64,000 bases of DNA, from positions 1,253,058-1,317,057 of the forward strand of contig VWZS01009792.1 of assembly GCA_013397075.1 (NCBI GenBank), written 5' to 3'. The notes under the pieces are model-generated. The model was not told the origin of the DNA. It made no database searches and saw only the letters and a program-made list of their open reading frames with translations. Numbering within the stretch: position 1 is the first letter of the stretch; every line of letters begins with the position of its first letter. The position numbers were made by a program, and so were the translations under genes. This document shows, piece after piece, positions 22,904 through 35,989 of this stretch. This DNA is from Rhabdornis inornatus. Lineage: Eukaryota; Chordata; Aves; Passeriformes; Rhabdornithidae.

Positions 22904-23056
22904 CACGGAATCATAAAATCATTAAAGTTGGGAAATACCTTTAAGATCATCAAGTCCAGCTTTCAATTGAACACTATATCAGATAAAGCATATCATTAAG
23001 TGCCACACTGAATAATTTCTTGAACAATTCCAGGGATGATGACGACACCTAGGCAC
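22904..23056 (-). mobile_element. CR1 3' end, antisense (copy 2)
   Basis: Equivalent of 20648-20800 at offset 2256. No differences between the two copies were seen in this part. Confidence 0.85.
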
Positions 23057-23071
23057 CCCAATTCCGAATTC

Positions 23072-26000
23072 CAATGCTTAACAAAAGCAGAGCAGAGCTT
23101 TGAGGCTCCTTCACATGCCCTGCTTTCCCAGCAGCCTTTCCAGGCATGCCATGGCTCCTATTACACCCTGCTCCTCTACCATGGCCACACTGATCCTGGG
23201 ACACTGCAGGGGCCCCTAAACAGGCAGGAAAGCGTATTTATAAAAAATAAAACACACATACAGAAGATTCTGCCCAGAAGAGCAAAATGATCCTGGCAGG
23301 CTGCAGCTCCAGTCACAGGGCTGGTGTTTGGGTATGAGGAAGGGCATGAGGAACATCAGCTATCCCTCTCCTGGAGTTTTCTTGCTCTTCATTTTCCATG
23401 ATGGTGAAATAACCTTTGGTGATTAAAAACTGGATGCAAAAGCTGTTTCCCCTAGCAAATGAAGACACTATTAAATGCCTCCTTGATGGACAATGCTGTA
23501 GCTGGTGAAGATATTCCATGGCTGGGTTCAGCCCACAGAAACATAGCCATGGTTGTGTGGTGCTCCTAAACAGGCCGACCATGTCCTCCTCACAGCAGGA
23601 CTAGCCAGCAAGAGTGCCATGCCACAATCACAGGAGCTGATCTGGCTTGGTCAGCTCAGGGTGCATCATCTGCTTCTGCCCAACCATCCCTTCTGACAGA
23701 TGCTCCCACCTCCAAACCAACCCAACCCATGGGATTTTCTTGCATTATGGCTGAGTTGGCCTCTCCTTACTCTCTGCTTGGTTTCCTCTTGTGACTGCTG
23801 ACTGAGGACTTCACCATCTCACAGAAATGGAGATATGCTTGGAACAGGGACACACATGGCCTTCCTGACCTCTGCTTACATAAGCTTGTGTCACCTGGTG
23901 CTTTGTCTTCCTTTATGCTCTTGGTTAGTGGTAAGTCTCTTGGATAGTAGAGATTTATGCTATTAAAGGAAATAGCTCAGGTGGTGACAGTTCACACTAG
24001 ATGGCAATTCAAATGAGTTTTCTTAGTGCCCTTCAGTAGTGAGCCCCTGTTAACTGCAACTGCCGGTAACCCTTGTTCGCTGTTAAACTCATTCCTTAAT
24101 CTTCTGTATTTCACATCTGTCATGGATAATTATTTCTTCAGTATATGTACTCATTTTTAATTTTCATGCAGATGAAACTCTGAATTAATTTGTGGTCCGT
24201 CTGATTTCTGTACCACTCCTCTGCTCCTCGAACTCTCATGTCATATGCATTAATGTGTATAGATTGATAAACAAAATCTTTGTTGTCAAATAGAGATAAA
24301 TCATTCTAGTAACTTACATCTTTTGGGTTTTTTTTCAAGGTAAATAACTGTTCAGGGTATCTTGCTTTTCCAGCATTCTCTAGACATTCCTATTTATATC
24401 TCCCCTTGGCAAATCCAGGTACTTACTTTATTTTACCGTCCACAAGAAATAGAAATGTCATTTTTACAGCATCCTCACCCTGCAATAGGTTTGCAGCTGG
24501 CCAGTTGATGACCATCAGACCCTGAAAAGTGCAACCAGCAAAGGTACACACAAGGCACTGAGTTTTTGTTGTGTCTCTCAGCTGGCTGAAGCAGCTCAGT
24601 GAGCTGCTCTGCCCTGCTTAAAGTGACCTTTCCTATCTTGTGCCTCTCTGTTTCCAGCGTCCAATTTCCAACCTTTATCCTAGTCCTGTCTCCTCATCAC
24701 TCAGCCCCAGCCAGGTGTTTCTCACTCTGGGTTTATCGCCATCCTCAGGCTCCTCTCTGCTTCTGTCTCCTGCAGTCCTTGTACAGCTCCTGCTCCCAGC
24801 CAGCCAGCCTCAGAGGCACAAAAGCATTATCTTGACCTTCTGTTGCCTCATTTTTTCAGGATCCTTTATCCAGATCTTCAGCTCTGTCCCATTGGCCTTC
24901 TCTGATGTATGATCATGACTCACCAATTCAGCGTCTGACTCCTTCCTCCCCAGACAGTTGTAACTGCTGGACTCAGCAGTTAGTGAGTCTGCCAGACACA
25001 ACCCACCTTGTAGGTCTGCTCCCAAATCCCTTTTCAATTTTTAACATGTAAGTCTGTAGCTCTTCCTTATTTAGAATTGCTGTACACTAACTTGGCAATT
25101 CAGAAATGTCATTATTTTATCAACCCTATCTATAACCTGGCTCACAAAGGCAAGCTCTGGTATGCTGGGTTATTATATTTTTCTCAATCAATATATTGAT
25201 ATTTTTTTAAACAAAGGACTATGGCAAGATCAAACAGGAAAACAACACAAGCTTTCTATTTAGGATTTGTGCTTAAATACCAGACCCATATCTCTCATTA
25301 TTCAAGAGCTTTCCCTCTTAGCAATTATTCTATATTATGTTCTTTCTTTCACAAAGGGCATTTGAGATGCTTAATACCGCTATACCTAGAGAAGCAAAAC
25401 TGCAAGATCTTAACAAAGAATAAGGGTGTGATATATAACCAGGAGAAAGCAATTCAGGGTGCAGTCCCTTTATCAGATGGTAAAATGGGGCTGCAGCCTC
25501 TACATTTTAAATCACAGACAGGACATGCCACAATTCTTTAGGTATATTGGTAAAGATATGGCCCCAGAACATAACTGCGTCCATGTGAAATGGATAAGCC
25601 ATGTCTTGTCCATGTGTAACACACTCAGCACTTCTACAGGGGTTCAATGATCCAGCTACCATTGAAACAGGATGAAGGAAAATACCTTAGATGAGGATGT
25701 TACAGGACTCAGAACAATTGGTGGTTGAAGGGAAACTGTTATCAGTTTTACCTGGAGAAATTTTATTTGATCAATGCTACCATCTTGAAAGGAGATGGAT
25801 AAGGGAAATGGAAATGCATCTTGGAAAATATACCTGCTTTCCTCCTATTTCAGATAAGCATTCCTTGTTTTGGATTTCTGGATTTTTTGGGGTTTTTTGT
25901 TTTTTTTTTAATATTAATCTAGCACCAGTGATACTGAAGGGTCAAAAATTTCTTCATATACATTGATTAAGCATTGAATTACAGCTACCTTGAAATCACT

Positions 26001-26315
26001 TTGTCCAGGCTTCAGAATGTGACCAGGGAAATCATTTGGAGATAGAACCTAACAAGCAGAACACAGAGCAGAGCTAGTTTATTCAAAGACAGATGGAAGT
26101 AGTTCCTAAAAAAATCCAAGAGTTCAAGAAGTGTTCCATTTGAAGACTGTATTTGCCCTGAAAAGCAGAGAGCATGCTGGATTAGACAGCAATAAAATTA
26201 TTACTCTTTGACATTTTTTTTTAGTAGACAGAAGGTGGCAATTTCTTAGATATTTTTTGTGTCAGTTTTCTGAGATTTTCCAAAAGCTTTCCCGATATGC
26301 TTTTGGTAAAATTTT
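23072..26315. other. Intergenic DNA, nothing recognised
   Basis: No gene or transposon was identified. Open frames at 24599-24912 and 25221-25541 (78-106 codons, plus strand) show no domain, signal peptide or splice context. Confidence 0.5.
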
Positions 26316-26585
26316 CACTTAGGAACATAAGGAGTTACCATATTGGATCAGATTTGTGATCCATCTGGTCTAGTAGTCTGTCTACAATAGCAAATAGTAC
26401 CAGACATGTCAGAAGAAGGTGCAAAAACCACACAGTTGACAGAGGTCGTTTCATGCCTTCCCTAATTGTCAGGGATTTTAAAACCCTTAAAATAATTTGT
26501 CTGCATTAAATAACTCTGGATATCTTTATTGTTGCTGAAAATGGTCAGTCCTTTCACATCCTTCTAAACGGCTTCCAGAACTGGC
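26316..26585 (+). repeat. Old amniote interspersed repeat (type abundant in turtles)
   Basis: The order TTAGGAACATAAGGAGTTACC, ATATTGGATCAGAT, GGTCCA-like ATCCATCTGGTCTAGTAG, then CTGGATATCTTTATTGTT follows a widespread amniote repeat that begins GAACATAAGAATGGCCATACTGGGTCAGACC in other reptiles. I recall that consensus from turtle and crocodilian sequence but cannot name it with certainty. Divergence is high, consistent with an insertion older than modern birds. Confidence 0.6.
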
Positions 26586-29500
26586 TTCCATTGTCGGTAT
26601 GTTTAACAGCCAAACAATACTGGAAAAACTACTTTCTTTCTTAATTTTACATTCGTGCCTTCTATTTTCATTAACTGGTAGTTATATCAGTCAGTGTTTC
26701 ACTGCATCATTGAATGTCTTAAAACAGATGGGCTCTCTCTCACCCTTTCTACTCCAGGCATTGCTTTGTGTTCCTTTCTCTCACTCATTCTCTTTTTACC
26801 TTTCCAGAGCAGAAAAGGCCAGTCCTTTCTGCCCCTTTTGGTATGAGATTTCCCCCCGTGTCTGATAATTGTCTCCAGGCTTTGAGGGAGCAGAGTGCAG
26901 CAGGAGGTCCACTTGACACAACGTGCAGCTCGAGGAAAGGATAGGACAGGAGCAGAGGGGTCACATAAGAGCACAAGGCTTTGTTTTGCAGGAGGTTGAG
27001 TTAAGAGTAAGAGGACACGAAGTCAATTCTGCCCTGCAGAAAGTAGAAAAAAGAAGCTAAGGTGAGATGGTGAACAGTCTCCCAGAGGGGCTACATGAGA
27101 TATCCTAACCTCTATTGCCTTGGAATATGCCTCAGCTGGAAACACCGTGAAACTAGCCCAAATTTCAGGAATGCAGAACTTTTCCATCAGTACTGACCAT
27201 GGACTGAATGGAAAATATGGATATCATCTCAATAATGAGAGCCTATAAAGCAAAAGCTTGTGTTAGAGGCTGATCAGAATAAGCTAGTTCTGAATCTTAT
27301 TCTTGACTGTGGTTGATGCTGTGTGTTTCTTGAGATACTTTTTGACGAAAGGAATAATTTTTTTTTATTCAAATCTCTTAAACAAATCCTGTCATTGAGA
27401 GTAAAAAAACAAATCTCCAGATTTTACCAACTTCACTGTGTTTCCACCAGCTCAGATAAATTCTTCCAAGCTGCCAGTACCACTGCTCAGCACCCATGTA
27501 TTGAAAGTAACTCTAAATAATGTCACACAGCTGTGCACAGAAGAGATGACGTTGCAAAATAATTCCTGGAGGCAAATTTGAATCTCTCTCCATTTCTTCT
27601 TAAACTGAAGAATGACATTAAATTTTTGAAAGAAGACCCAAACATTCCCTATGGGACTGATTGTTTCTTTGGCAGGCAAATGTAGGAAACATTGCCACTT
27701 TTGTTTTTTGGAGTTTTTACAAGTGTAACCAAAGGATTTTGGTAACATGAACTGAGTAAATAAATTACAAAGAACAGAAGATGAACAATTCCACTCCTAT
27801 GTGTATTTACTTGTTCAAAAGTAAAATGATACAAGCAAATGAATATCCACAAAATATTAATTCATTCATTCAGAGGAAGGATTGTAGAATGAGTAATGGA
27901 CACTGGATAGCAGAAACACTGAGAATATCTGTAAAATATAATATTTTGACTGTACAATTCTGAATTGTCATTATTTTTTATTATTGGATTTAATGCATAT
28001 GAGTAAATTCCAATACAACATAGGGAAAGATACAAAAGTCTTTCTTCAATTAGTGCATATTAAGAGTACAGTTTACATGTCTACATTAAGACTTTTGCAT
28101 TAAACTATGTTTAAAAATGCAGCTTAAATACCTTAGTTGGTGGGATGCTACCGAGTTGTAGAGTTTAGCAGGATCCTGGGAGGTTATTAACACTGATGTA
28201 GATGAAATCCATCACAAGGTCTTATAGTATTGCTAGACAGTTAGGCTCTGAAAAGTGTAAAATCTAAGTATTTCAAAAGTTTTTGAAAAAGATAACTTCA
28301 CTTCTAAAACAAAATTGCAAGTTAAATAAATATTTAGTTTGTTTTTATTCTGCTGCACAAAGGTTTCAATTTAATAATAATTTAATTTCAATAATGTATT
28401 GATCTCTTATTTTCCTTCTATTTACTTCTATACTACTTTATAGATTCTATAGATTTTAGGTATGAGTTGGAACTTTTTTTAAATGTAATAAGTAGTGTGT
28501 TTGTAGTTGATCATTTACTCATATAGAATTATAAATCATGCTCAGTTTTATTATTGTTTTAATAACTGATAAGGCTTTTTTTGCCATTGCTCACTAATAG
28601 GTTCAATCAGTCACCTGCAATTTAGTCAGTACTTTGGTGCAAAGCTCTTTAAAACAAAGGTGTGGAGAAAAAAACATGGAAATAATGTAAAATGTAATGT
28701 GGTACAGGACTACCACCAACAGTAGATGTTTATAGGTATTAGAAAGTAAGAAAAGAAGAGTGGCAACTTCTCTGTGTGTGGAAGAAAAATATACCAAAAC
28801 ACAGCACACACAAAATGTGCATTTACATGTGACATGGGAGACTTCATTTGAAAAATTATCTACAAGATTTTGATACCAGGAAAGCTGTGTGATGGCCATT
28901 TGTGCAATTACTGGGGATTTGTTTGTTTGTTTGTTTGTTTCAGTGCTTGGCCTTCCTTGTTCAGTTCACAGGCTACCTGGAACGGGCCAAATTCACTACT
29001 CTTTGAGTTTTCGTGTTTTCTTACTAAGTTTACAAGATGAGTTCTTCATTATACACTCTTTTCAAACTCTCTCCTAAAACACAAAGCAATGTTCATTTTT
29101 ATTAATTTAATTAATTTATTAATTAACCTAGGGTCTTGTTTCCATGCACTAGCTCTTCCGTCTGTTAGTGTTCACAATAATTTTCAATTAAGAGGTTTTT
29201 ACAAGACCTCTGTGAGCTGACAGACAGAGGGGGCTTATGTCCACTTTACAGATGGTCAGCGAGTCACTGAGAGTTGAAAGTTTCCACCCATTTTTGATGC
29301 TCGTAAGGCTTTATTTTGGGGAGTATTGAACATTATGTTAAACACTATACCTAGACTTATAATTAACATTATACCTAAAGTTCAGCTTTCACCAGTTCAG
29401 CTTTATTTTACTCCTAGGTGCTCTTTGTTTCTGCAGGTTAGATTTCAAGATGTCAGACAAGAAACAGGAAAAACACAACTAGTGTGAAAAACTGAAAATA

Positions 29501-30929
29501 CTAGGCAAAAAATAACTTGCTTGTTTAGAATAATTTTCCACTCTCACTCTGAACTTCTCCAAATGAAAATCTTTCCACTCAAATGCCTGGGCACAAACTC
29601 ATCTAACAGGTCATGCTGGACAACTTGAATAATACAGAGAGTTCTCTGCCCTTGCCATAACACACATTCATTAATATCAACATTCATGACAGGTTTCTGC
29701 AGTCAGGGGATGTTGCTGCAGTGTCAGGGATTTTGTTAGGTAGAAGGTACTGAATGCAAAAGGTTAATTCTAGTAATTAGTTGATGATAGATTAGGACCA
29801 TGAAAAGCTGCAGAGAGCATCAATATGAATATTGAAGAATGTCCCCAGGGCCATTTAATCTAATTCAGGAGTCAGAGTAATAGCTGAAGTAAAGGAAAGC
29901 CTGGCACCAAAAGTCAACCAAGTAGAGAGAGCAGAGCCAAGGTCTGATGAGCTGGTTTGGTCCAGAGATTTAGTGAGGCTGAACCAAAGACAGCAACAGA
30001 TAATGGGCTAGTGGATTGTAAAATATTAAGCCAAAATATACTACAGGACAAATCTATGAGGAAATGCCACTAGATTTTGATGAAAAGCTTTTGCACAATT
30101 AGGTTATGCGGCACGCTGTATGGATTGCCTCCGGAGCACCATCCTGCCTGCCTTCCATATGTGTCTGTTCAATTCTGGTGGAGTCAAGTTGGATTTTGAT
30201 TTCATCAGTCTAATCTGTACTGTGCCTTAGTTTTGGCTTTCCTACCATTGATCTTATTGCCTTTGCATCACACAGAACCTCTTTTTTCAGGTTGAAGCCC
30301 AATGGTATAACAATGAATGTGCCACTGCAGAGACTTGTATGACTGGTAGAACCTCAAATATATCACTTCAGGAACAAAAATAGTTTCAGTTCAGCTATTA
30401 CTGGGGGAGATTGCTTTCCTAGAATGAATTCACATTAATTTAAATATTTTAAAGTACCAATTCAAATAATCTAGTGTAAGAAGAGGGAAATTAAACATTT
30501 TTGTTTACCAAATTATTCCATTGGGTTTTATGTAAATGACATTTTTGTTCAGAAATGGTTATTTTTCTGCCAATTTCGAGAAATTGATTTTTTAAAAAAA
30601 TATTGACTATATTTTATAGGTTTCAGATGTAACACTATGATTTTTAATAAGCATTTTTTCTGTCCTTTTATGCGTCTGTTTTATGACCTTTCCTCAGCTC
30701 TATTAATTCCCCTCTTATAATATTTTCTCTGTACTTGACGCTCTTTGGGGACAGAAATTGTGCATGAACATAGATAAATTTGGGGGCAATATTTTGTGTT
30801 CTTTAAGTTCGCTGGATTCGAATCCACTCTCTTAGAAACTGATAAAAACATCTAACATCGGTGAGGGCAATGGGGGCAACAACCAAAAGTTGCCTGCGTG
30901 CCAGTCAATAATTCCTCATCTTCCTTTTT
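26586..30929. other. AT-rich intergenic DNA
   Basis: No gene or transposon was recognised. It contains a small (TTTG)n microsatellite at 28918-28940 and an A/T-only stretch at 29097-29125. Confidence 0.5.
28918..28940 (+). repeat. (TTTG)n microsatellite
   Basis: About six perfect TTTG units, followed by CAG. Confidence 0.85.
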
Positions 30930-31222
30930 GGTTGTAGCCAGGTGGGGGTCAGCCTAAGCTCCCAGGCAAGTAGTGACAGGACAAGAGGACATGGCCTCAG
31001 GATGCACCAGGGGAGGTTGGATATCACGAGGAATTTCTTCACAGAAAGTTGTTGAACTTGGGAACGGACTGCCCGGGGAGGCGGTGGAGTCACCATCCCT
31101 GCAGGTGCTCGGGAAATGACTGAGCAGGGCGCTCAGTGGCATGGTCTGTTTGATGAGGGGTGGTCGGTCAAAGGTTGGATTCGGTGATCCCAGAGCTGTT
31201 TTCCAGCCTAAACGATTCTGTG
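30930..31222 (+). mobile_element. CR1 LINE 3'-end fragment
   Basis: Landmarks in order: GGTTGTAGCCAGGTGGGGGTC, GTGACAGGACAAGAGGACATGG, GGGAGGTTGGATAT, AGGAATTTCTTCACAGAAAG, GGGAGGCGGTGGAGTCACC, and a terminal CCTAAACGATTCTGTG. It is relatively well preserved compared with other CR1 copies here, and it ends where the CpG island begins. Confidence 0.92.
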
Positions 31223-31239
31223 AAATATTCTTTCAAGGA

Positions 31240-32115
31240 TGCCGAAGAGGGATGCCGAGGAACTGTGCTGTTCCCCGGGGGATAAGCGGCCAGCTAACAC
31301 CGGAGGCGAGGGGATGCTCTGGCAGTGAGTGCCGCCCCTCTCACCCCGGCCCCGTCGGACCACGCCGCGTTCCCGGCTGGTTCTTCGGGCACTGCATCCC
31401 GCCAGCACTGCACATCATTCACACACAGATCATTCACATTCCCGGCACTCCACAGCGGCTCCTCCGCCTGTCCCCTGCGGGTCGCGCCCGCCTCCATCCA
31501 CACCGGCACCCTGCACACCATCCCCGCACCCTGTCCCCGCCGCGCCTCCGCACACCGGCACCGCGCCGCCCCGCTGCGGGACGCCTGCCGGCACACCGAG
31601 CCCCGGCACACACCATCCATCCTCCGGCACTCCATCCCGTGGGACTCCATCCTAACCACGCCATCCTGCGGCGCACCATCCCGGCACTCCATCCCAGCCA
31701 CATCATCTTCCGGCACACCATCCCCTGGGACTCCATCCTAACCATGCCATCCTCCGGCACACCATCCCGGCACTCCATCCCAGCCGCGCCATCCTCCGGC
31801 ACTCCATCCCCTGGGACTCCATCCCAACCACGCCATCCTCTGGCACACCGTCCCGCACACCATCCCGGCACTCCATCCCAGCCGCGCCATCCTCCGGCAC
31901 TCCATCCCCACCCGGCCATGCCCCGCACCGAGGCTCCCGTTGCGTCCCTCGGCCGCCGGGGAGCGCTGCGAGCCCGCCCGGGAGGCTGCGGGAGCGGCAG
32001 CGCGCAGTGGCTCCGCTCCTCCCCAGTGCTCGCTGCTGCTCTGCCGCCGCGGGTGGCAGGAGCCGCTCTGCTGCCGTCCCAGGCTGCACGGACACGCTCG
32101 CACACGTTCCGCGGG
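31240..32115. promoter_or_regulatory. CpG-rich island with embedded minisatellite
   Basis: GC content and CpG density rise sharply at about 31240 and fall back at about 32115, against an AT-rich background. About a third of the island is the 86 bp dimer array. The rest (31240-31616 and 31923-32115) is non-repetitive, CpG-rich sequence that could be a promoter. I saw no initiator, TATA box or first exon that I could defend. Five reading frames are open across it, including a 333-codon plus-strand frame at 31141-32142, but this follows from the repeat lacking stop triplets. Confidence 0.5.
31617..31922 (+). repeat. Dimeric minisatellite, alternating 44 and 42 bp units
   Basis: Units run 31617-31660 (44), 31661-31702 (42), 31703-31746 (44), 31747-31788 (42), 31789-31832 (44), 31833-31886 (54; a 42 bp type with 12 extra bases), then a partial unit to about 31922. 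All start with (C/T)CATC-T-CGGCAC. The 44 bp type continues with CCTGGGACTCCATCC and the 42 bp type with CGGCACTCCATCCCAGCC. The alternation makes an 86 bp higher-order repeat, about 3.5 copies. Because 86 is not a multiple of 3, the reading frame rotates, which argues against a protein repeat. Confidence 0.92.
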
Positions 32116-35100
32116 TATTGCCCTCCCTGCTGGCTGCTCTAATTACGCTCGGTCTAACTTGAATTTAGCTCTGAGGCTTTGGTTCAAAGCTGGAAAGGCA
32201 TTTGCCCAGAGAAAGTTTTGGCTTTTCTTGAGGCCACTAACTGCTCTAAACACATCTCTGCCTACAGACTTGCTTCTGCTTTTCCCAGAGAGACAGACCT
32301 TAGCCCAGCTGGTTCCTGGAGTAAATGAGCATGTATTGTAAGGACAGTTACTGGTGATGAGATCATAGCCACCTTGCCTTCAAGAGAGAGCAGGTTGCCT
32401 GCCCACCTTGGGAACAGCAGCCATTGTATCCTTGGGCAGCGCCTCAGAGCTCATATCTCCATAAAGCTGCCTCAATTTAAATTAAAAGCGACTCTATCTT
32501 CAGTGGATAATTTCAGCTTGGGATCTGCAGCATTTGAACTAGATCGTTGAGCCAGGCAAGTGGAAACTCCTGATGTAGGCAAGATCACAGAAAGTTATGT
32601 GTATGCAACTGACTTTGATAATCAGAGCCAAATGGTTTGTGCCTTTGGTGTAACTCAGCCCTTGCAGCTTTTGCCTTGATTGCCTAAACAAATTAGGATT
32701 AAGTGATAGGGCTGTGTGCTTGTGTGTGTATATATATATTAACACCTGTCTGTCTCTTCCACCCTCTGCCCAATTCTGACCAATTCAGGTAATTAGTCAG
32801 AGAAGTCAGTCATTTTAGGCATTTTTTGTGGAGATAGGTAGTCTAATATAGAAAGAGGCTGCGCTAGTCTACAGCTCAGGAAAAGCCTGCAGCTGGCATC
32901 CCTGTTGCTGCCTTATTACACAGCAGATAACCCACACCTTGCAACATTAATCCATAGAAAACCAGGCTGCATTGGTCCTGCTGCTCTCATCATTTTTATT
33001 TGATTGTTTTTTCTACTTCTCATGTATGAGAGAGCTTAGAAACTCAGAACTCAAATACTTGAGAGAAGAAATACATCAGAAGCAGGAGCACTAAGACCCA
33101 TCTGGTTACCTGCAGATCAGTGGGTGGTATCTGGCTCCAGACACAACCTGTGAGGAGAGAGGTTAGCTCAGAAAACATAGCAGGAACTAACAAGATGAAA
33201 ACATACCATATCTTGCCAGTTGTCAAAGACAGTTATGTCTGAGCTTGGAAAAACGATAGAGCTCAGAGAGCTGGTCATTGAAAACGTCCCTCACTGACAT
33301 GGGTCCTATGGTAAAAATGCTTAGTTTTCTCTGTGACTGTAAAGTAAAGTTAGATTAACTCTGATTTCACATTTATGTGTGGAGGCATTATGTACAGCTG
33401 CAGCAATCTTCCCTCCTGTGTCCTAAGGGATAACAATTTGGAAGACTTAGAAAATTAAACATGTAAGATTAAAGATATTAAAGATTAAATAATTTACCAT
33501 TAAATAAAATTGATTGTAAAGAATATATTAAAATGCAGGAGAAAAAAATAAAAGCTCTCAACGCAACCAAATTGTTTTCCAAGGCTAGCTCCTTTTAGGC
33601 AAGACAGAGCTAGGCATAAAGATAACTTTGTCAAGAGTTCTTAAATGAGCTGGAATTTCTTTTTTAAACACAACTTTGGTCTTTCTGAGCCCATGGTTAA
33701 GTGTATGTCAACAATGCTTATCCTTTGAGAATTCAGGCTCTCACATGATGAGGATTCTCAAGAGAAAGGAATCAGCTCTACCCTGCTGCAGGGCAGAGGG
33801 AAAATCTCTTTCTCCAGGTCTCAGGGAGAAGGCAGATCCCATTCTCCAGCTTGGGGAATGATCTGTCATGTGTTGATTACCTATGCTGGGAAGGGGCACA
33901 CACCAAGTTTCCTGAGGCTCTTCAGGCATTGTGGACTAATTCCTAGCGCCTTTTTTTTATTAAGATTCCCACTCTGTTATTAGTAGGCTTGGCAAGGTAG
34001 AACTTCCCAGTAGTCTCATAATTTCAGGCTTTGCTGCAGTAGAATCCCCATACCTGGGGAGCAGCAGCTACCAGCAGCAATGACAGCCACAGAGCCTGCC
34101 TTACACCCGCTGTGATTTCATGCACCCATAATCACTGCTGTCTGCTGCTGCAGAACAGCCTTTGGTTTCCAGTCAGATTCCACACAGAGACAAGGCTTGT
34201 GCAGCCTCACTGCCATCACCACCCTTTCAAACCCTTTAAGCCCTAACAGAGACATGTCAGAGATAGTGCTACGTCTTAAAAATCTTGTGTCCCACAGGTT
34301 TCCTGGAAACTGGTGAGCAGACACTGCTCTATTGTTCAGCGACGCAAAGCTGTTCCTCTTTCTGCTAGACATGCCAGGCTGCTGAGTGAGTAGCGTGCCT
34401 AGAGTTTGAATCAGTATATAAGGTATCTTGCCTAGCTTTCATGTAAAACACTCAGAATAGGAACATTACAAGAGAGATACAGAAGGTATGAAAGCTGAGA
34501 TGAGTGTAGCAGGAGGCCTCAGGCAACACAGGAGGGAGCTACATGTCTTAGTTGACTTAGGAGAGCACAGGAAAAAATGGAGTCTAAAGACTGTTAGCAG
34601 GAGGAAAAAAGAGAACTGGGAACACTGCAGCATTGACTTTATGGGATAAGAAGAGGAAACCAATACAGAAAATATAAAAGACCCATAAAACATGGGGGGG
34701 AAAAATGGAAGAGGGGAGGCTTTCTATGTCTTGCTGCTCACAGAACTATCTTGTGCAGATCCCACATAACAGAGGATCAGTGGGGCAATTATAAAAAAAG
34801 TGGGAATACCTGATCAAGCACCAAAGCATCAGCTAATTCCTGTAAAGAAAAGCAATCAAGTACATCTCAGTAGAATGGGAGTATTTGTGGATGATAGGAA
34901 TAGACAATCCTCACTTTTGTAAATGAAGTCTTAATAGATGTTTGGTTGCTACGGATTTAATGGAGGTGATCTACTTCCTTTTCCGTTTTTGCTCACGTTG
35001 CCAGCTTTACTGTGACAGTCACTGCAGAAAGAAATGCTGTTCTGCTTGAGGAACATCATCATGCAAGGACGAGTATGATGATTCATTCTGGTGTCCCACA

Positions 35101-35640
35101 GAAGCTTACTGGTAGGAACCCTTTTTTGTCTTCCACATCATCAGATGGCTCAGTTCCCCATTTCTCTGACCACCAAATGCTGGCAAAGGGGAGCACAGGG
35201 GGAGAACCAGTTTCACTTGGCTTGTTCTCTTGGTGATGTGCCAGTAAATCCCACATAGTTCAGGAGTTCATGTCAGGGTAATAGGGCGACTTGTACTCAA
35301 GGGCTTCCCATTTCATGCTGGTGACAGTCTTGGCAGCCTGTGGCTTCTCCTGTGTAAGTGGTAGCAGTGAAAGCACAGGCACCTTTTTCAGCCCATCTTC
35401 AACAGGGGTGCTGATAAAGGGGCTCACCTGAGCAAGGTTGTGGGGAAGGTAAAAGAAGGCTTTGCATAATGGTTTTACATGTTCATACAGTGCTCTGAAA
35501 TCCTCAGGGATAAAGCATCACACTCCTCAACCTGAATCGCCATAGTGCAGAAAGACATATTTCTTATATGCAGCTATTAAGAAATCGAAACTTCTTATGA
35601 AATAGAAATATGTTTTCTGCCTAATGAGTAAGGCATAAGA
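32116..35640. other. Intergenic DNA, nothing recognised
   Basis: No gene or transposon was recognised. A short GT then AT alternation lies at 32716-32740. Confidence 0.5.
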
Positions 35641-35772
35641 TCATATAATTATAGAATATGCTGAGCTGAAAGGGGCCCACAAGGATCCTCAATCCAGCTC
35701 CTCACCCTGGACAGGACAGCCCCAGGAATCACACCACATACCTGAGAGCATTGTCCAAACCCTTGTTTGATG
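35641..35772 (-). mobile_element. CR1 LINE 3' end, antisense
   Basis: ATCATATAATTATAGAATATGCTGAGCTGAAAGGGGCCCACAAGGATC (35641 on) and CTGAGAGCATTGTCCAAACCC (near 35742) are the antisense of one CR1 3' subtype that carries 'GAATATTCTGAGTTGGAAGGGACCCAC'. Only about 130 bp remain. Confidence 0.85.
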
Positions 35773-35989
35773 TGGCCATGATTTTTTTTTACTATTAATA
35801 TCATGGGGGTTTTTCACTATTAATGTAATGATTAAAGGCAAAGGAGCTGTTTATTAAAGGCAAAGGTGTTTTGGGGTTTGGGCTTGTAATAGTTTGTGAT
35901 TAGCATTTTTTTCCCAAGGCTACTTTGGTGAAAGCAAGCCAAAAGCAAACCTAAGACTGTCTAAGGATACGCCAATCACTGCTCTGTTG

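Larger units (their letters stand above)
21034..23071 (+). repeat. 2,038 bp block, copy 2 (continuous with both flanks)
   Basis: Same content as 18778-20815. This copy joins unique sequence on both sides without Ns, so it is the better candidate for the real locus. Its CAGCCAG-rich stretch is at about 21224-21656, the antisense CR1 reverse transcriptase piece at 21711-21961, and the antisense CR1 3' end at 22904-23056. Confidence 0.9.

Noticed and set aside
18778..23071. Recent segmental duplication
   Set aside because: Single-N gaps on both sides of copy 1 and near-identity at allelic level make serial assembly of two haplotypes more likely.
31617..31922. CRISPR-like array
   Set aside because: The units are contiguous with no unique spacers, and the genome is vertebrate.
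31141..32142. 333-codon plus-strand frame with overlapping long frames on the minus strand
   Set aside because: It spans a CR1 3' end, a CpG island and the 86 bp dimer array. The repeat has almost no stop triplets in any frame, its period is not a multiple of 3, and five frames are open at once. There is no domain or splice context.
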